Assembly: GCA_030015575.1 (NCBI GenBank)
Contig: JASDDO010000026.1
Coordinates: 70,643,433-70,707,432, forward strand
DNA from: Agapanthus africanus
Taxonomy: Eukaryota; Streptophyta; Magnoliopsida; Asparagales; Amaryllidaceae
Length of the DNA: 64,000 nt
Direction: 5' to 3'
Shown: positions 44,500 to 54,104 of the stretch, piece by piece
Position numbering within the stretch: the first letter of the stretch is position 1
Layout: every line of letters starts with the position of its first letter
The notes under the pieces: model-generated
The model's database searches: none
What the model was told of the DNA's origin: nothing
The model's input: the letters and a program-made list of their open reading frames with translations, nothing else
Made by a program: the position numbers and the translations under genes

Positions 44500-45010
44500 T
44501 ACAAATAGGACTTTGGTCCTCTACAGATGCTTATCATCTTTCAGATTTTTTATTTTCAAAAAACTTCAGAGTTTTGCTCTTGCCCTCAAGAACTCTAGAG
44601 CTTCGCTCTTCTTTCCAAAGTTTTTTTAGAGAGGAAAAAAAACTTTAGGTAAAATTGATTCTTAGCTTAAATTAATTTTAATTAATCCTAACCAGCAGAG
44701 CTTTTCTCTCATAGATCTTTTGATCTAAAGAGATTCCCATTGGGGTTTCACTTGCAGAGCTTTGCTCATTTTCAAAGTCAGAGACTTTAGGTAAAATTAA
44801 TATAAATCAAATTAATTTAAATTAATCTCAGTCAAAAAGCTTTGCTCTCACAGATCTTTTGACCTAAAAAGATCCCCATTGGGGTTTCATTGAGCTTTTG
44901 TTCATGGGTTTTAATCCCTGAACAGAGCTTTGCTCTCTAGGAATTTAGCCCTCTATGTATATTATTTTCCTTCTATCGCTAATCTTCCTGTGGTATTTCC
45001 TCTAGGCATA
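44500..45010 (+). promoter_or_regulatory. Possible promoter and leader of the Tat1 antisense gene
   Basis: A TATA-like TACAAATAGG is at 44500-44509. Two donor-like CTTTAGGTAAAAT sites (GT at 44649 and 44791) and a pyrimidine-rich acceptor CCTCTAG ending at 45005 could remove most of the leader. The Tat2 copy 2 gene has the same arrangement with the acceptor a few bases before the ATG. The leader is dense in AGAGC-TTT-GCTCT palindromes. Confidence 0.45.
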
Positions 45011-45517
45011 ATGGCGGTGCATCTATACAGTTTGCACGAGTTCATCACCTATGACGATATTCGCGCAGAGGGTCGTCAACAAAACCAGGAGTTTACGGAC
45101 GCTCAATGTGCAGAGGTTATGGGTCGTCTGAACGCAAGCGGTGGTTGGCTGCTACCCCGTCGTTCGGCTCTTTTGAAAGTCGTGCTGGGAGCAATATGGA
45201 GAGCACTTCCGGGTCTTCACGAGGCCTTACCGCTCAACACGCTGGATGATGCCGAGGACAAGGTGCATTCAGTGTACCTGACGGGGCTGATCTCGAAGAA
45301 ACGACGGGACAGCCTCATTGACATCTTACATCAAATCTTCCAGCAGACGATGATAGTTGCTGCTTATCGAAGGCCGAGAGGGCTTGCCGATGATATTGAC
45401 ACAGAGGAGCGTGAAATGCTGCGCATAAGAATAATCAGAAAGGCCAGAAGGACTCTGGATGGCCTTACTTTTGACTTTCTCAATCCGTGCCCTGGATCTG
45501 AAGTTATTCCATTGTAA
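45011..45517 (+). CDS. Tat1 antisense accessory protein (168 aa), function unknown
   Basis: An open frame on the strand opposite the element's own genes, between PPT and integrase. I chose ATG 45011 (ATAATGGCG, MAVHLYSLHEF) because the Tat2 copy starts at the same residue; the frame extends upstream only through a TTG. The protein is about 168 residues, rich in charged residues, with a likely helical middle (EDKVHSVYLTGLISKKRRD), LLPRRSALL near residue 50, and a C-terminal NPCPG. No signal peptide, membrane segment or known domain is seen. Antisense extra reading frames are known in Tat elements, but I cannot name this family. It is the only uninterrupted member of three here, which suggests selection or youth. 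Confidence 0.7.
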   Translation: MAVHLYSLHEFITYDDIRAEGRQQNQEFTDAQCAEVMGRLNASGGWLLPRRSALLKVVLGAIWRALPGLHEALPLNTLDDAEDKVHSVYLTGLISKKRRDSLIDILHQIFQQTMIVAAYRRPRGLADDIDTEEREMLRIRIIRKARRTLDGLTFDFLNPCPGSEVIPL

Positions 45518-45830
45518 TAATATTTTTCGTTCACTGTTTTTTATGATTGTAAGAATTTTTGGCAATATGAATGGAAACTTTTTATTTCAGCTTGTCTTAT
45601 TTCTCGTCCTGAGTCTTCTGCCCATGCATGAATGAGTGTGTCTCGAATGCTCGATTAAATGTAAATTGGATGTTCTTTCTGTTATTTTCTCCGTATTTTC
45701 TTTCTTTTATTATCAGCATATCACCTTAGCAAACATGGTTAATGGATGATTAGAACGAGTATCCCGACTTTCTTAAGAATCAGCGATGGCTTAGGCCGCA
45801 GGTTCAGATCTGCTGCCTAAGACTTTTCAA

Positions 45831-46010
45831 CTCCATGAGCCGTGAGGGTCTCATAGAGATTCTTCTCCCTACGGATCGAGAGGATCTCGTAGGTGGGCTT
45901 TCTCCTTAGGAATCGTGAGGATTCCTAAGTGTGGTTTTCTCTTACAAGTCGTAAGGATCCTATAAGAGAATTTTTCCCTCTTACGAGTCGAGAGGACCCA
46001 CAAGCGGTTG
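45831..46010. repeat. Hairpin module A in Tat1 (5 hairpins, 36-39 bp spacing)
   Basis: Loops start at 45842 (GTGAG), 45878 (GAGAG), 45915 (GTGAG), 45951 (GTAAG) and 45990 (GAGAG). The third has perfect ten-base arms CTTAGGAATC and GATTCCTAAG. The module follows the antisense gene by about 300 bases. Confidence 0.8.
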
Positions 46011-46152
46011 TTTCCCTCCTCGTCGAAATTCGACTTTGGAGAGCGAGACCCGTGAATAGTATGCAAGAGACCATTTTGGATTGACTTGCAGGGTCCCATT
46101 GATCAGGAAGCAAGTTTTTTAGTCCCTGCTGCCTGAGGCTTCATTTGCATGT

Positions 46153-47215
46153 TGAGACGAATCGGGAATTTCCCGCGGAGACACTAGTTTCTCTGCGACC
46201 CGACGCGAATCAGGAGGCTCTCGTCAAGGAGTGTTTGTATCCGTGAGTCGAGAAGTTTGCTAGGGATTATTTGTTTCCCAAGCGCCAAGGATTATTTGTT
46301 TCCTTGGAGTTTGAAATGAGTCGAGGATTTCCCACGGAGGCACTGGTGGCTCTGCGAGTCGACGCGGATCAGGAGGCTCTCGTCAAGGAGTGTTTGTATC
46401 CGTGAGTCGAGGAATTTGCTAGGGATTATTTGTTTCCCAAGCGCCAAGGATTATTTGTTTCCTTGGGGTTTGAAACGAGTCGAGGATTTCCCACGGAGAC
46501 GCTGGTGGCTCTGCGAGTCGACGCGGATCAGGAGGCTCTCATCAAGGAGTGTTTGTATCCGTGAGTCGAGGAGTTTGCTAGGGATTATTTGTTTCCCAAG
46601 CGCCAAGGATTATTTGATTCCTTGGGGTTTGAAACGAGTCGAGGATTTCCCACGGAGGCACTGGTGGCTCTGCGAGTCGACGCGGATCAGGAGGCTCTCG
46701 TCAAGGAGTGTTTATATCCGTGAGTCGAGGAGTTTGCTAGGGATTATTTGTTTCCCAAGCGCCAAGGATTATTTGTTTCCTTGGGGTTGAAATGAGTCGA
46801 GGGTTTCCCGCGGAGGCACTGGTGGCTCTGCAGGTCGACGCGGATCAGGAAGCTCTCGTCAAGGAGTGTTTGTATCCGTGAGTCGAGGAGTTTGCTTGGG
46901 ATTATTTGTTTCCCAAGCGCCAAGGATTATTTGTTTCCTTGGGGTTGAAATGAGTCGAGGGTTTCCCACGGAGGCACTGGTGGCTCTGCAGGTCGACGCG
47001 GATCAGGAAGCTCTCGTCAAGGAGTGTTTGTATCCGTGAGTCGAGGAGTTTGCTTGGGATTACTTGTTTCCCAAGCGCCAAGGATTATTTGTTTCCTTGG
47101 GGTTTGACACGAGTCGAGGATTTCCCACGGAGGCGCTGGTGGCTCTGCGAGTCGACGCGGATCAGGAGGCTCTCGTCAAGGAGTGCTTGTATCCGTGAGT
47201 CGAGGAGTTGGCTGA
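46153..47215. repeat. 158-159-bp tandem repeat, ~6.5 copies
   Basis: GAGTCGAGG marks unit starts at 46318, 46477, 46636, 46794, 46952 and 47111, preceded by a partial unit near 46153. Each unit holds two palindromes sharing the loop TTATTTGTT: one with arms GGGA / TCCC (extended to CTTGGGA / TCCCAAG in later units) and one with arms CCAAGGA / TCCTTGG. Tandem repeats in this position are known from Ogre/Tat elements and can seed satellite DNA. Confidence 0.95.
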
Positions 47216-47394
47216 AGACACTGGTTTCTTCGAAGTTGGAATGAACCGTCGAGATTTGGCTTCGTCTTCTGGCAGAGCCTGTTGGGAAAGTATGGTTCTC
47301 TCTTTGTTTACGCCCTTGGATTGTATACAGGGATCGATGTGATCTTAACTGTAGGGCCAAAGTTTTATCATTCATTTTTTTTTATCTCCGCGAT

Positions 47395-47605
47395 GCTCTA
47401 TCATTTCAGCTTTTATATCGCGAAGGTCGCGATTGCCCAATCATTTCGGCTATTTTTCGCGGTGCCCAATCATTTCGGCTATTTATTTTATTTTTACTCG
47501 CTGCTTTTTATTCCGAGTCGCCCAATCATTTCGGCTATTTTGCATGCATACATTTTTACTTGCTGCTTTTTATTGCAAGTTGCCCTATCATTTCGGCTAT
47601 TTCGT
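47395..47605. repeat. CATTTCGGCTATTT box repeats with paired arms
   Basis: Four copies of ATCATTTCGGCTATTT alternate with palindromes. ACTCG / CGAGT and ACTTG / CAAGT both enclose nearly the same 13-base centre (CTGCTTTTTATT), a compensated change. Tat2 has ACTCG / CGAGT with CTACTTTTTATTG near 33477-33500. Confidence 0.8.
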
Positions 47606-47765
47606 ACGCATGTGCGGCCTATTGGCTTTTCGCTATAAACCGATTTCGGCATCAGCACCGCTATAACTGGGATATTGCCAGGAGCGAATCATCATCTGCC
47701 TCTGTCGATGTTGAACAAAGGTGGCTTAGCGACCAGGGTTAGGATCCTGTCGTCTAAGGCTTTTA

Positions 47766-47945
47766 ACTTCATGAGCCGTAAGGGTCTCACAAAGGTATTT
47801 CTCCCTACAAGTCGTGAGGATCTTGTAGGTGTATTTTCTTCTTAGGAATCGTGAGGATTCCTAAGTGTATGTTCCTCTGTAAGTCGTAAGGATCCTACAA
47901 GAGGGTTTTCTCCTTGTAAGTCGAGAGAACTTATAAGGGTTGTTC
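47766..47945. repeat. Hairpin module B in Tat1 (5 hairpins, 35-37 bp spacing)
   Basis: Loops start at 47778 (GTAAG), 47814 (GTGAG), 47851 (GTGAG), 47886 (GTAAG) and 47923 (GAGAG). The second has arms CCTACAAGTC and GATCTTGTAGG; the third is the perfect CTTAGGAATC / GATTCCTAAG. Confidence 0.8.
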
Positions 47946-48111
47946 ATCATGCGAACATATCCCCAGTCTCGGATGAGACTTGATTTGGGAAATGTTTATT
48001 CGCGCCCGTGGATTGTATACAAGGGTCAGTATTGAGCCACTTGTAGGGCAATATCGGAAGTTGTGGGGGTTGCTTAAGCACAGGTTTAGGTCTCTGTAAC
48101 TTAAGACTTTC

Positions 48112-48292
48112 AACTCTTATGAGCCGTGAGGGTCCCATAAGAGAGTTCTCCTTACGAGTCGTGAGGATCTCGCAAGTGTATTTTCTCCTTAGGAATCGTG
48201 GGGATCCCTAAGTGTGTTGCTCCCTTGTGAGTCGTAAGGATTTCACGCGGGTGGTTTCTCTTTACAAGGTCGAGAGGACCCTATAAGTGTCC
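48112..48292. repeat. Hairpin module C in Tat1 (5 hairpins, 35-38 bp spacing)
   Basis: Loops start at 48126 (GTGAG), 48161 (GTGAG), 48198 (GTGGG), 48234 (GTAAG) and 48272 (GAGAG). The first has arms CTCTTATGAGCC and GGTCCCATAAGAG. Confidence 0.8.
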
Positions 48293-48296
48293 TTTA

Positions 48297-48562
48297 ACGA
48301 GGTTGCGCCCTTTCAGGTTTTCACAAACACTCGCCGGTAGTCTTGCTGTTTTCACTCACGAAGCCCTTTCGGGTTTTCATCCGCGCCCATTTTGCTTATG
48401 GACATACCGTTTTTTTTTACTATTTTTTTATTTTTACATATTTTTTTTACGAGGTCGCGCCCTTTCAGGTTTTCACGAACACTCGCCGGTAGCCCTGCTG
48501 TTTTTACTCACGGAGCCCTTTCGGGTTTTCATCCATGCCCTTTTTGCTTATGGACATACCGT
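48297..48562. repeat. ~150-bp tandem duplication in Tat1 3' region
   Basis: The block ACGAGGTNGCGCCCTTTCAGG ... TATGGACATACCG occurs at 48297 and 48448. Tat2 has one copy (34147-34260). Confidence 0.9.
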
Positions 48563-48774
48563 TTTTTTTTTCTTTTTATTTTTATATATTTTTTTATATC
48601 TTGTTAGCCTAAAGATGCTGCGGTAGTAGTTTTAAGACGTTTCGGTCTGCTATTAGTTTAAGGACATTTCGGTCCGACATTGAGAGGCTGGCTACTGCTT
48701 ATAAAACTTGAGCTTAGGAAGATAGCGAGCGGACATGGTCGTCGTCATCTATCATTGACCTAGGCTGTGGCTCA

Positions 48775-50027
48775 TTAAGCGTAGTATTTCTTTAGGAAGC
48801 GACCGTTTATCGGCCTGAAAGGCCTTTCACCGTGCATGTCCATGAGTAGATAGGCCCCACCCTGGTAAACTTTATCTATGATGTACGGGCCTTCATAGTT
48901 TGGCTCGAATTTTCCCCGCTTGGCGCGATTGGGGATCATAGGCCTTTTGACCACTAGCACGAGTTCTCCTTGGCGGAATGTCCTCGGTCGGGTCAATCTT
49001 TCGTATGAGCGCATCATCTTTGCTTTATAAGCTTCCAGATTTTGCTGTGCCATGAGCCGGGTTTCATCAAGGGCATCAAGCTCCTCAAGCCGAAGGTGAG
49101 CATTTTCTTCGTCCGTCAGCTCGTAGTGGGCTGCCACTCGTAGAGAGGGTAACTCTATCTCGAGGGGGAGTACTGCTTCTGTACCGAACACCAACGCGTA
49201 CGGCGTTGTGTTCGTGGCCGTCATGAACGTAGTTCGATATTCCCAAAGAGCTTCTTGCAGTCTTTCTTATTTCGGGACACGGTTTTCTTTATGATTTTTG
49301 TTAATGTCTTGTTGAAGGCTTCAGCTAGTCCATTGGCTCGCGGATTATAAACCGAGGAATATCTCCAGTCTATATTATGCTGTTGTGCGAAGCGACTGAT
49401 CTTATGGCTTCTGTAAGCTGGCCCGTTATCGGAGATGATCCGTCGCGGAGTTCCAAATCGATATATGACATGCGTCTTGAAGAAGTGGAGGATATTTTCC
49501 GTCTTCACATCTCTTAACGGTACTGCTTCTGCCCATTTAGAGAAGTAGTCAGTCGTCGCCAGGATGAAACGATGTCCCCTAGACGATGCTGGTTCGATAG
49601 GGACAACTATGTCAGTCCCCCACATTTCGAATGGCCAGCTAGCCACCGTTAGATGTAGTGGATTTGGGTGCTGGTGGATGAAGTCCCCATGAATTTGGCA
49701 TGAGTGACACTGCTTCGCATATTCGAGGCCGTCTTGAATCATCGTAGGCCAGTAGTAGCCCATCCGTTTGATCTTCAACTTCATCTTTGGGCCTGCTTGG
49801 TGAGAACCGCAGAGTCCGTCATGAACTTCCTGGACGACCCTTTTCGCTTCGTCAGGTCCTAAGCATCTCAGCCACAGAGAATCAAATGACCTCTTGTATA
49901 GAGTATCATTGACGAAGGCGAAAGACCGAGCTCGTTTCATGAGCTGATGTCTTGTGGACGCTTCTTCGGGCATTCGGTGGGACTTAAAGTAGTCTATAAA
50001 GACTTCCCTCCAATCCTCAACCTTTTC
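48775..50027 (-). pseudogene. Tat1 integrase, one-base deletion
   Basis: Read on the minus strand after the stop at 50028. The HHCC zinc region ends CHSCQIHGD (about 49710). The catalytic core has D in WGTDIV (about 49610), D in SDNGPAY (about 49430) and E in AEAFNKT (about 49315), so the D,D,E triad is present. Near 49262 one G is missing from a tryptophan codon, and the homology moves to the frame ending at 48775, which gives the C-terminal part (VFGTEAVLPLEIELPS, GPYIIDKVYQGGAYLL). No chromodomain, as expected for the Tat group. Confidence 0.9.
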
Positions 50028-52637
50028 TCATTCTTTTACTTGTAAGGGCATCTGCTCAGTCGCTCCTTTCTCTTCGGGTGATTCCGGAGATATTTCCGCT
50101 GGGGCGAGCACCCGACGGCTTTGTACCACGATTCTTACGTCATCGAGGTTCTCGTCGGCCAGTTCTTTAGCAAGTTTGTCCAACGCGTCTGCTTTACTGT
50201 TTTCCGCGCGCGGTATGTTCTCCAAAGTATAAGAGGGAATTTGGGTCAATAATTGTTGCACCTTTACACCGTACTTCACCAACTCCGGTTTGCACGTTTG
50301 GTAGTCGCCGTTTACTTGACTAACGACCAGTTGAGAATCCCCGTATATAAGGAGGTTTTCAATTCCCATGTCAATGGTGATCTCGAGGCCTGCTATTAGA
50401 GCTTCGTATTCGGCTTCATTGTTTGTCCTCGGCTCTGTTAGGGAGAAAGCAAAGCGCATTATCCCTCCTTGTGGAGTTACAAAGATGAGTCCTACCCCCG
50501 ATTTGATTATAGGGGTACTTTGTTTGCGCTTCTTCACGGAAGACGCGCCATTGAAATAAAGCTCCCATCGGGTATCATCACCTTCGATCGCATCAAACGC
50601 ATGTTTGTCTGGAAGATCGTAGTTTAAAGGGGAGTCGGCAGGTATCGGGTGCTCAGCGAGGAAGTCGGCGATGGCCTGACCTTTCACTGCCTTGAGAGGT
50701 TGATATGTTATCGAGAACTCCATCAAGAGCAGGGCCCATTTAGCGAGTCGTCCCGTCAACACGGCCTTCGACATCAAGTATTTAAGGGGGTCCACCTTTG
50801 AAATAAGACGGACTTCACGCGCCAGCGCATAGTGTCTAAGCTTGGTTATCGCAAAGATTAACGCCAGGCAGTGTTTTTCAATGGGGGAGTAGTTTCTTTC
50901 TACCCCCAGCAGAACTCGACTTAAGTAGTAGAGTGCTCTCTCTTTCCCTTGATCGTTCTCTTGTGCCCATAATGCGCCTAAGGAACCTTCGAGGGCGGTT
51001 GTATAAAGAATGAGGGGTTTTCCTTTGACCGGAGCAATCAACACCGGCGGGTTCTGCAGGTATTGCTTGATCTCGTCTAGTGCGCTTTGGCATTTTTGGT
51101 CCCAGACGAACGGGGTTCCCTTCTTCATCAGGTGACTGTAAAGACGGCACTTACCTGAAAGATTGGCTATAAATCGCCGTATGTATGCGAGCTTTCCTTG
51201 GAGAGATCGCAACTGTTTGAGAGTTCTCGGCGGAGGCATTTCCATGATCGCTTTGATCTTTGACGGATCTATTTCAATACCTCGGTGTCGAACAATGAAT
51301 CCCAGGAATTTGCCTGGGGAAACTCCGAATGCACACTTGAGCGGGTTCATTTTCAAGTTATATTGTCGAAGGCGTTGAAATACGGTCTTCAGATGCTCGA
51401 GATGTTCCTCGTATGATTTGCTTTTAACCACGAGATCGTCGATATAGCATTCGACGATTTCGTGTATAAGGTCGTCGAAGATCTTCGTCATGGCCCTTTG
51501 GTAGGTGGCACCGGCATTCTTTAAACCGAAGGGCATCACCTTGTAGCAGAATATACCCAGAGGAGTCCTGAAAGCGGTATGCTTCTGGTCTTCGGGATGC
51601 ATCTTTATCTGGTTATACCCCGACGAGCCGTCCATGAAGGAGAAAACCTCATGAGTGGACATGTTGCCTATCATCAGTTCGGTGACTGGCACTGGGAAAT
51701 CGTCCTTCGGGCAAGCTTTATTTAGATCCCGGAAGTCTACGCATATGCACACTGTCCCATTTTTCTTCATCACCGGGACGATGTTGGCGATCCATTCAGG
51801 GTATTGAACTTCCTGGATAAAACCAGAGTCGATTAACTTCTTGACCTCGGCATTGATATTCATCTCAATCTCGAGCCGCATTCTTCCCGGCGCCTGTTTG
51901 ACTGGCTTGACGTCCGGAGATATTGCCAACCTATGCACAGCAATTTCTGGATCTAATCCCGGCATTTTGGAATAGTTCCACGCAAAGCAATCTTTATGTT
52001 GTAGAAGCACATCTTTTAACGCGGCCACCCTCTCTTCAGATAGCAGCTCGCTGACGAATGTCGGTCGCGGGTCATTTGCCGTCCCCAACTCAATTTTCTT
52101 AAGGTTATCTGCAGTGGTATGGATTCCATCTTCCAGCTCTTTCGGCGCTAGTGGGAACTCTGAGATTACCTCGTCGCTGCTGTTTTCGAAGCACCAAGGG
52201 AGCTCATCTATGTCCTCGGGCTTTTCTTTTAATATTGTAATCACATGACAGATGCGAATTCGCTTCCAATCCCGATGTGGAACCGGTTCTTCTTTCGTGG
52301 CCTTGGGCTCGTGCTTTTGCGGCGGCATTACTCTCCAGTTGTCAGATAGAGCGAATTTGCCTAGATGGTATTGATCTTCAACCCAATTTTTGAAGGTGAA
52401 GCAATCTTCGAGAGGGTGTCCTATCACTCGGTGATAAAAGCAATAGTCCGGGTGTGAGACTTCGCCCACTTGTTCGGGATGTTTAGACTTCAGCAGTGTA
52501 AGCATCTGATGTTTTAGAGCAAGGTCAAGTATCTTCTTCGTCTTGTCCCGAGGAAACGAGTACGCTCGACCTATTTTCTTCATGAGGGATAGATCAATAA
52601 CGCTCGACTCCCGTTTGCGTGGCTTCTTAGCCCTGCT
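50028..52637 (-). pseudogene. Tat1 reverse transcriptase with two RNase H domains, bounded by stops
   Basis: Starts after the TAA at 52638 and ends at TGA 50028. First comes a third C-H-H-C finger (YCFYHRVIGHPLEDC, about 52400-52450), then RT with YIDDLVVK (about 51440) and GLKNAGATYQRAM. The RT-linked RNase H has lost its usual first aspartate (LYTTALEGSLGAL). The second, archaeal-type RNase H typical of Tat elements follows (about 50560-50150) with NNEAEYEAL and GDSQLV, but its first residue is N (LYFNGAS) where D is usual. Whether the N is ancestral or a mutation is not known. Confidence 0.92.
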
Positions 52638-53204
52638 TTATTGTTGTTGAGCGCCTTTTTGGCCTTTCGACTTATTTCTGCTTTTGCGCCGAGCCTTCTT
52701 TATAATAGGTTGACAAGGAGCGGCATTTTCATCCTTCACGGCCTGTTGGAGAAGGCGTTGCGTCTTGGCTTTCTCGTAGATGGCCGTCTCGCAGTTGTGA
52801 TCATCCTGTACTTTTTGACCAGCTTTCCTTATAAGCTTGTCCATTTGTTCTTCGAGCGATGGACTGGACTCTTTTGCATCTGGAACTTTCACTTTCTCAG
52901 GATTAGCGTCCTCCCATTGAGCATCCGCTTCTTCATCGAAGTCATAGATGACGTAACAGCTGTTTAGTAGCTCCCGTTTCTTTGACCGGATGTATCCGAG
53001 TCCTTTCGTCTCCATTCTCCCGTTAGGCAGTTTGCGTTGAGTCCCGGGAACGTTCCAGACTTTATCATAGAACTTGGCTTTTCTAACGGTTTGCTTGAAG
53101 GATATCCCCTGGCGTTTCAGCAGCTTTTCCAAACCTTCCGTATAATATCTGGGGAGACGGATGGGCTGAAGCCTGTCGAGCGTAGAATCCGCACCATGCC
53201 AAAT
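52638..53204 (-). pseudogene. Tat1 protease-RT linker
   Basis: Same frame as its neighbours, between TAA 53205 and TAA 52638. It encodes KFYDKVWNVPGT and ELLNSCYVIYDFDEE, then a lysine-rich tail ending in glutamines. CAA codons next to the TAA suggest a C-to-T change made the stop. No enzymatic motif seen. Confidence 0.75.
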
Positions 53205-54104
53205 TTATTTTTCTACCTTGGTTTCTTCAGAGCGGTAGAACAAAATTGCTTTCTCGCTTTCTCGCCTGGGAGGGATGTAGAACGTTTGTAGCTCTTCTAC
53301 ATTGTAAATATTAAGTGCATCCAGTTCTTTATGGTGTTCAAGCGGCACCATGGCGACTTGCAGACTTTGCTCTTCATCAGTGAACATTTGTATTGAAGGT
53401 CGAGCAAAGAATACAGCATGGATCTCATCTTCTGAGTCGCTACCAAAGATCAACGTAGGGGCGGACGGTCCTGGCTTGTTGTGTTGGGGCGGACCCGAAT
53501 ACACTATCTCCTCTTCCTCCTCGGTATCACTGCCGAAGACAGGAATGGTGGCATTAGCTTTATTATCCGGCTTGTGACACTTCTCCGTATCTTCGAAATC
53601 CGGTAAGAAGTATTTGGTATCTTCGTATTTGCGGACCTCATTCACAGAGAATGGGTTCAGTTCTCCCGTCACGGTATACTCGAAACCATCCTTAAAATAC
53701 TTCATACACTGATGTTGTGTAGAAGGGATGATGTTGTACTCGTATAACCATGGTCGGCCGAGCAAAGCATTGTAGCATGTCTTGGCGTCTATGACGTGGA
53801 ACTTAATGTCCGTGATGAGTAGCCCGAAGCGTAGCGTCAGTATCACAGACCCAAGAGTTCTTGATGACTGGGAGTCGAACCCGGAGATGGTGATCATGTC
53901 ACGAGCAAGGTGCTGGACGCTCATGCAGATTTCTTTTAAGACCCGTACATTGAGGAGATTAACGGAGGATCCATAGTCGATCAGGATTTTTCCTATCTTT
54001 ATATCGTGACAGTATCCTGAGACATAGAGAGGGCGATTGTGTTCGCACGTCCCAAGTAGAAGGTCTTCATCGCCAAAAGTAACATCAGCCGTGTGCACTT
54101 CCTC
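53205..54104 (-). pseudogene. Tat1 protease
   Basis: Aspartic protease with KILIDYGSSVNLLN (about 53960) and the downstream NALLGRPWL (about 53765), the usual flap-to-end signature of Ty3/gypsy proteases. Bounded by TAG 54105 and TAA 53205 in the same frame. An acidic tail (SDTEEEEEIVYSGP) follows. Confidence 0.88.

Noticed and set aside
46416-46790. Plus-strand open frame with a repeated FPSAKDYL / LCESTRIRRL block
   Set aside because: Translation of the 158-159-bp tandem repeat, open only where the period is 159.
47766-48292. CRISPR-like array (regular palindromic units at about 36 bases)
   Set aside because: Plant retrotransposon context, no cas genes, and it is the loop that is conserved while the arms vary, the reverse of a CRISPR repeat.
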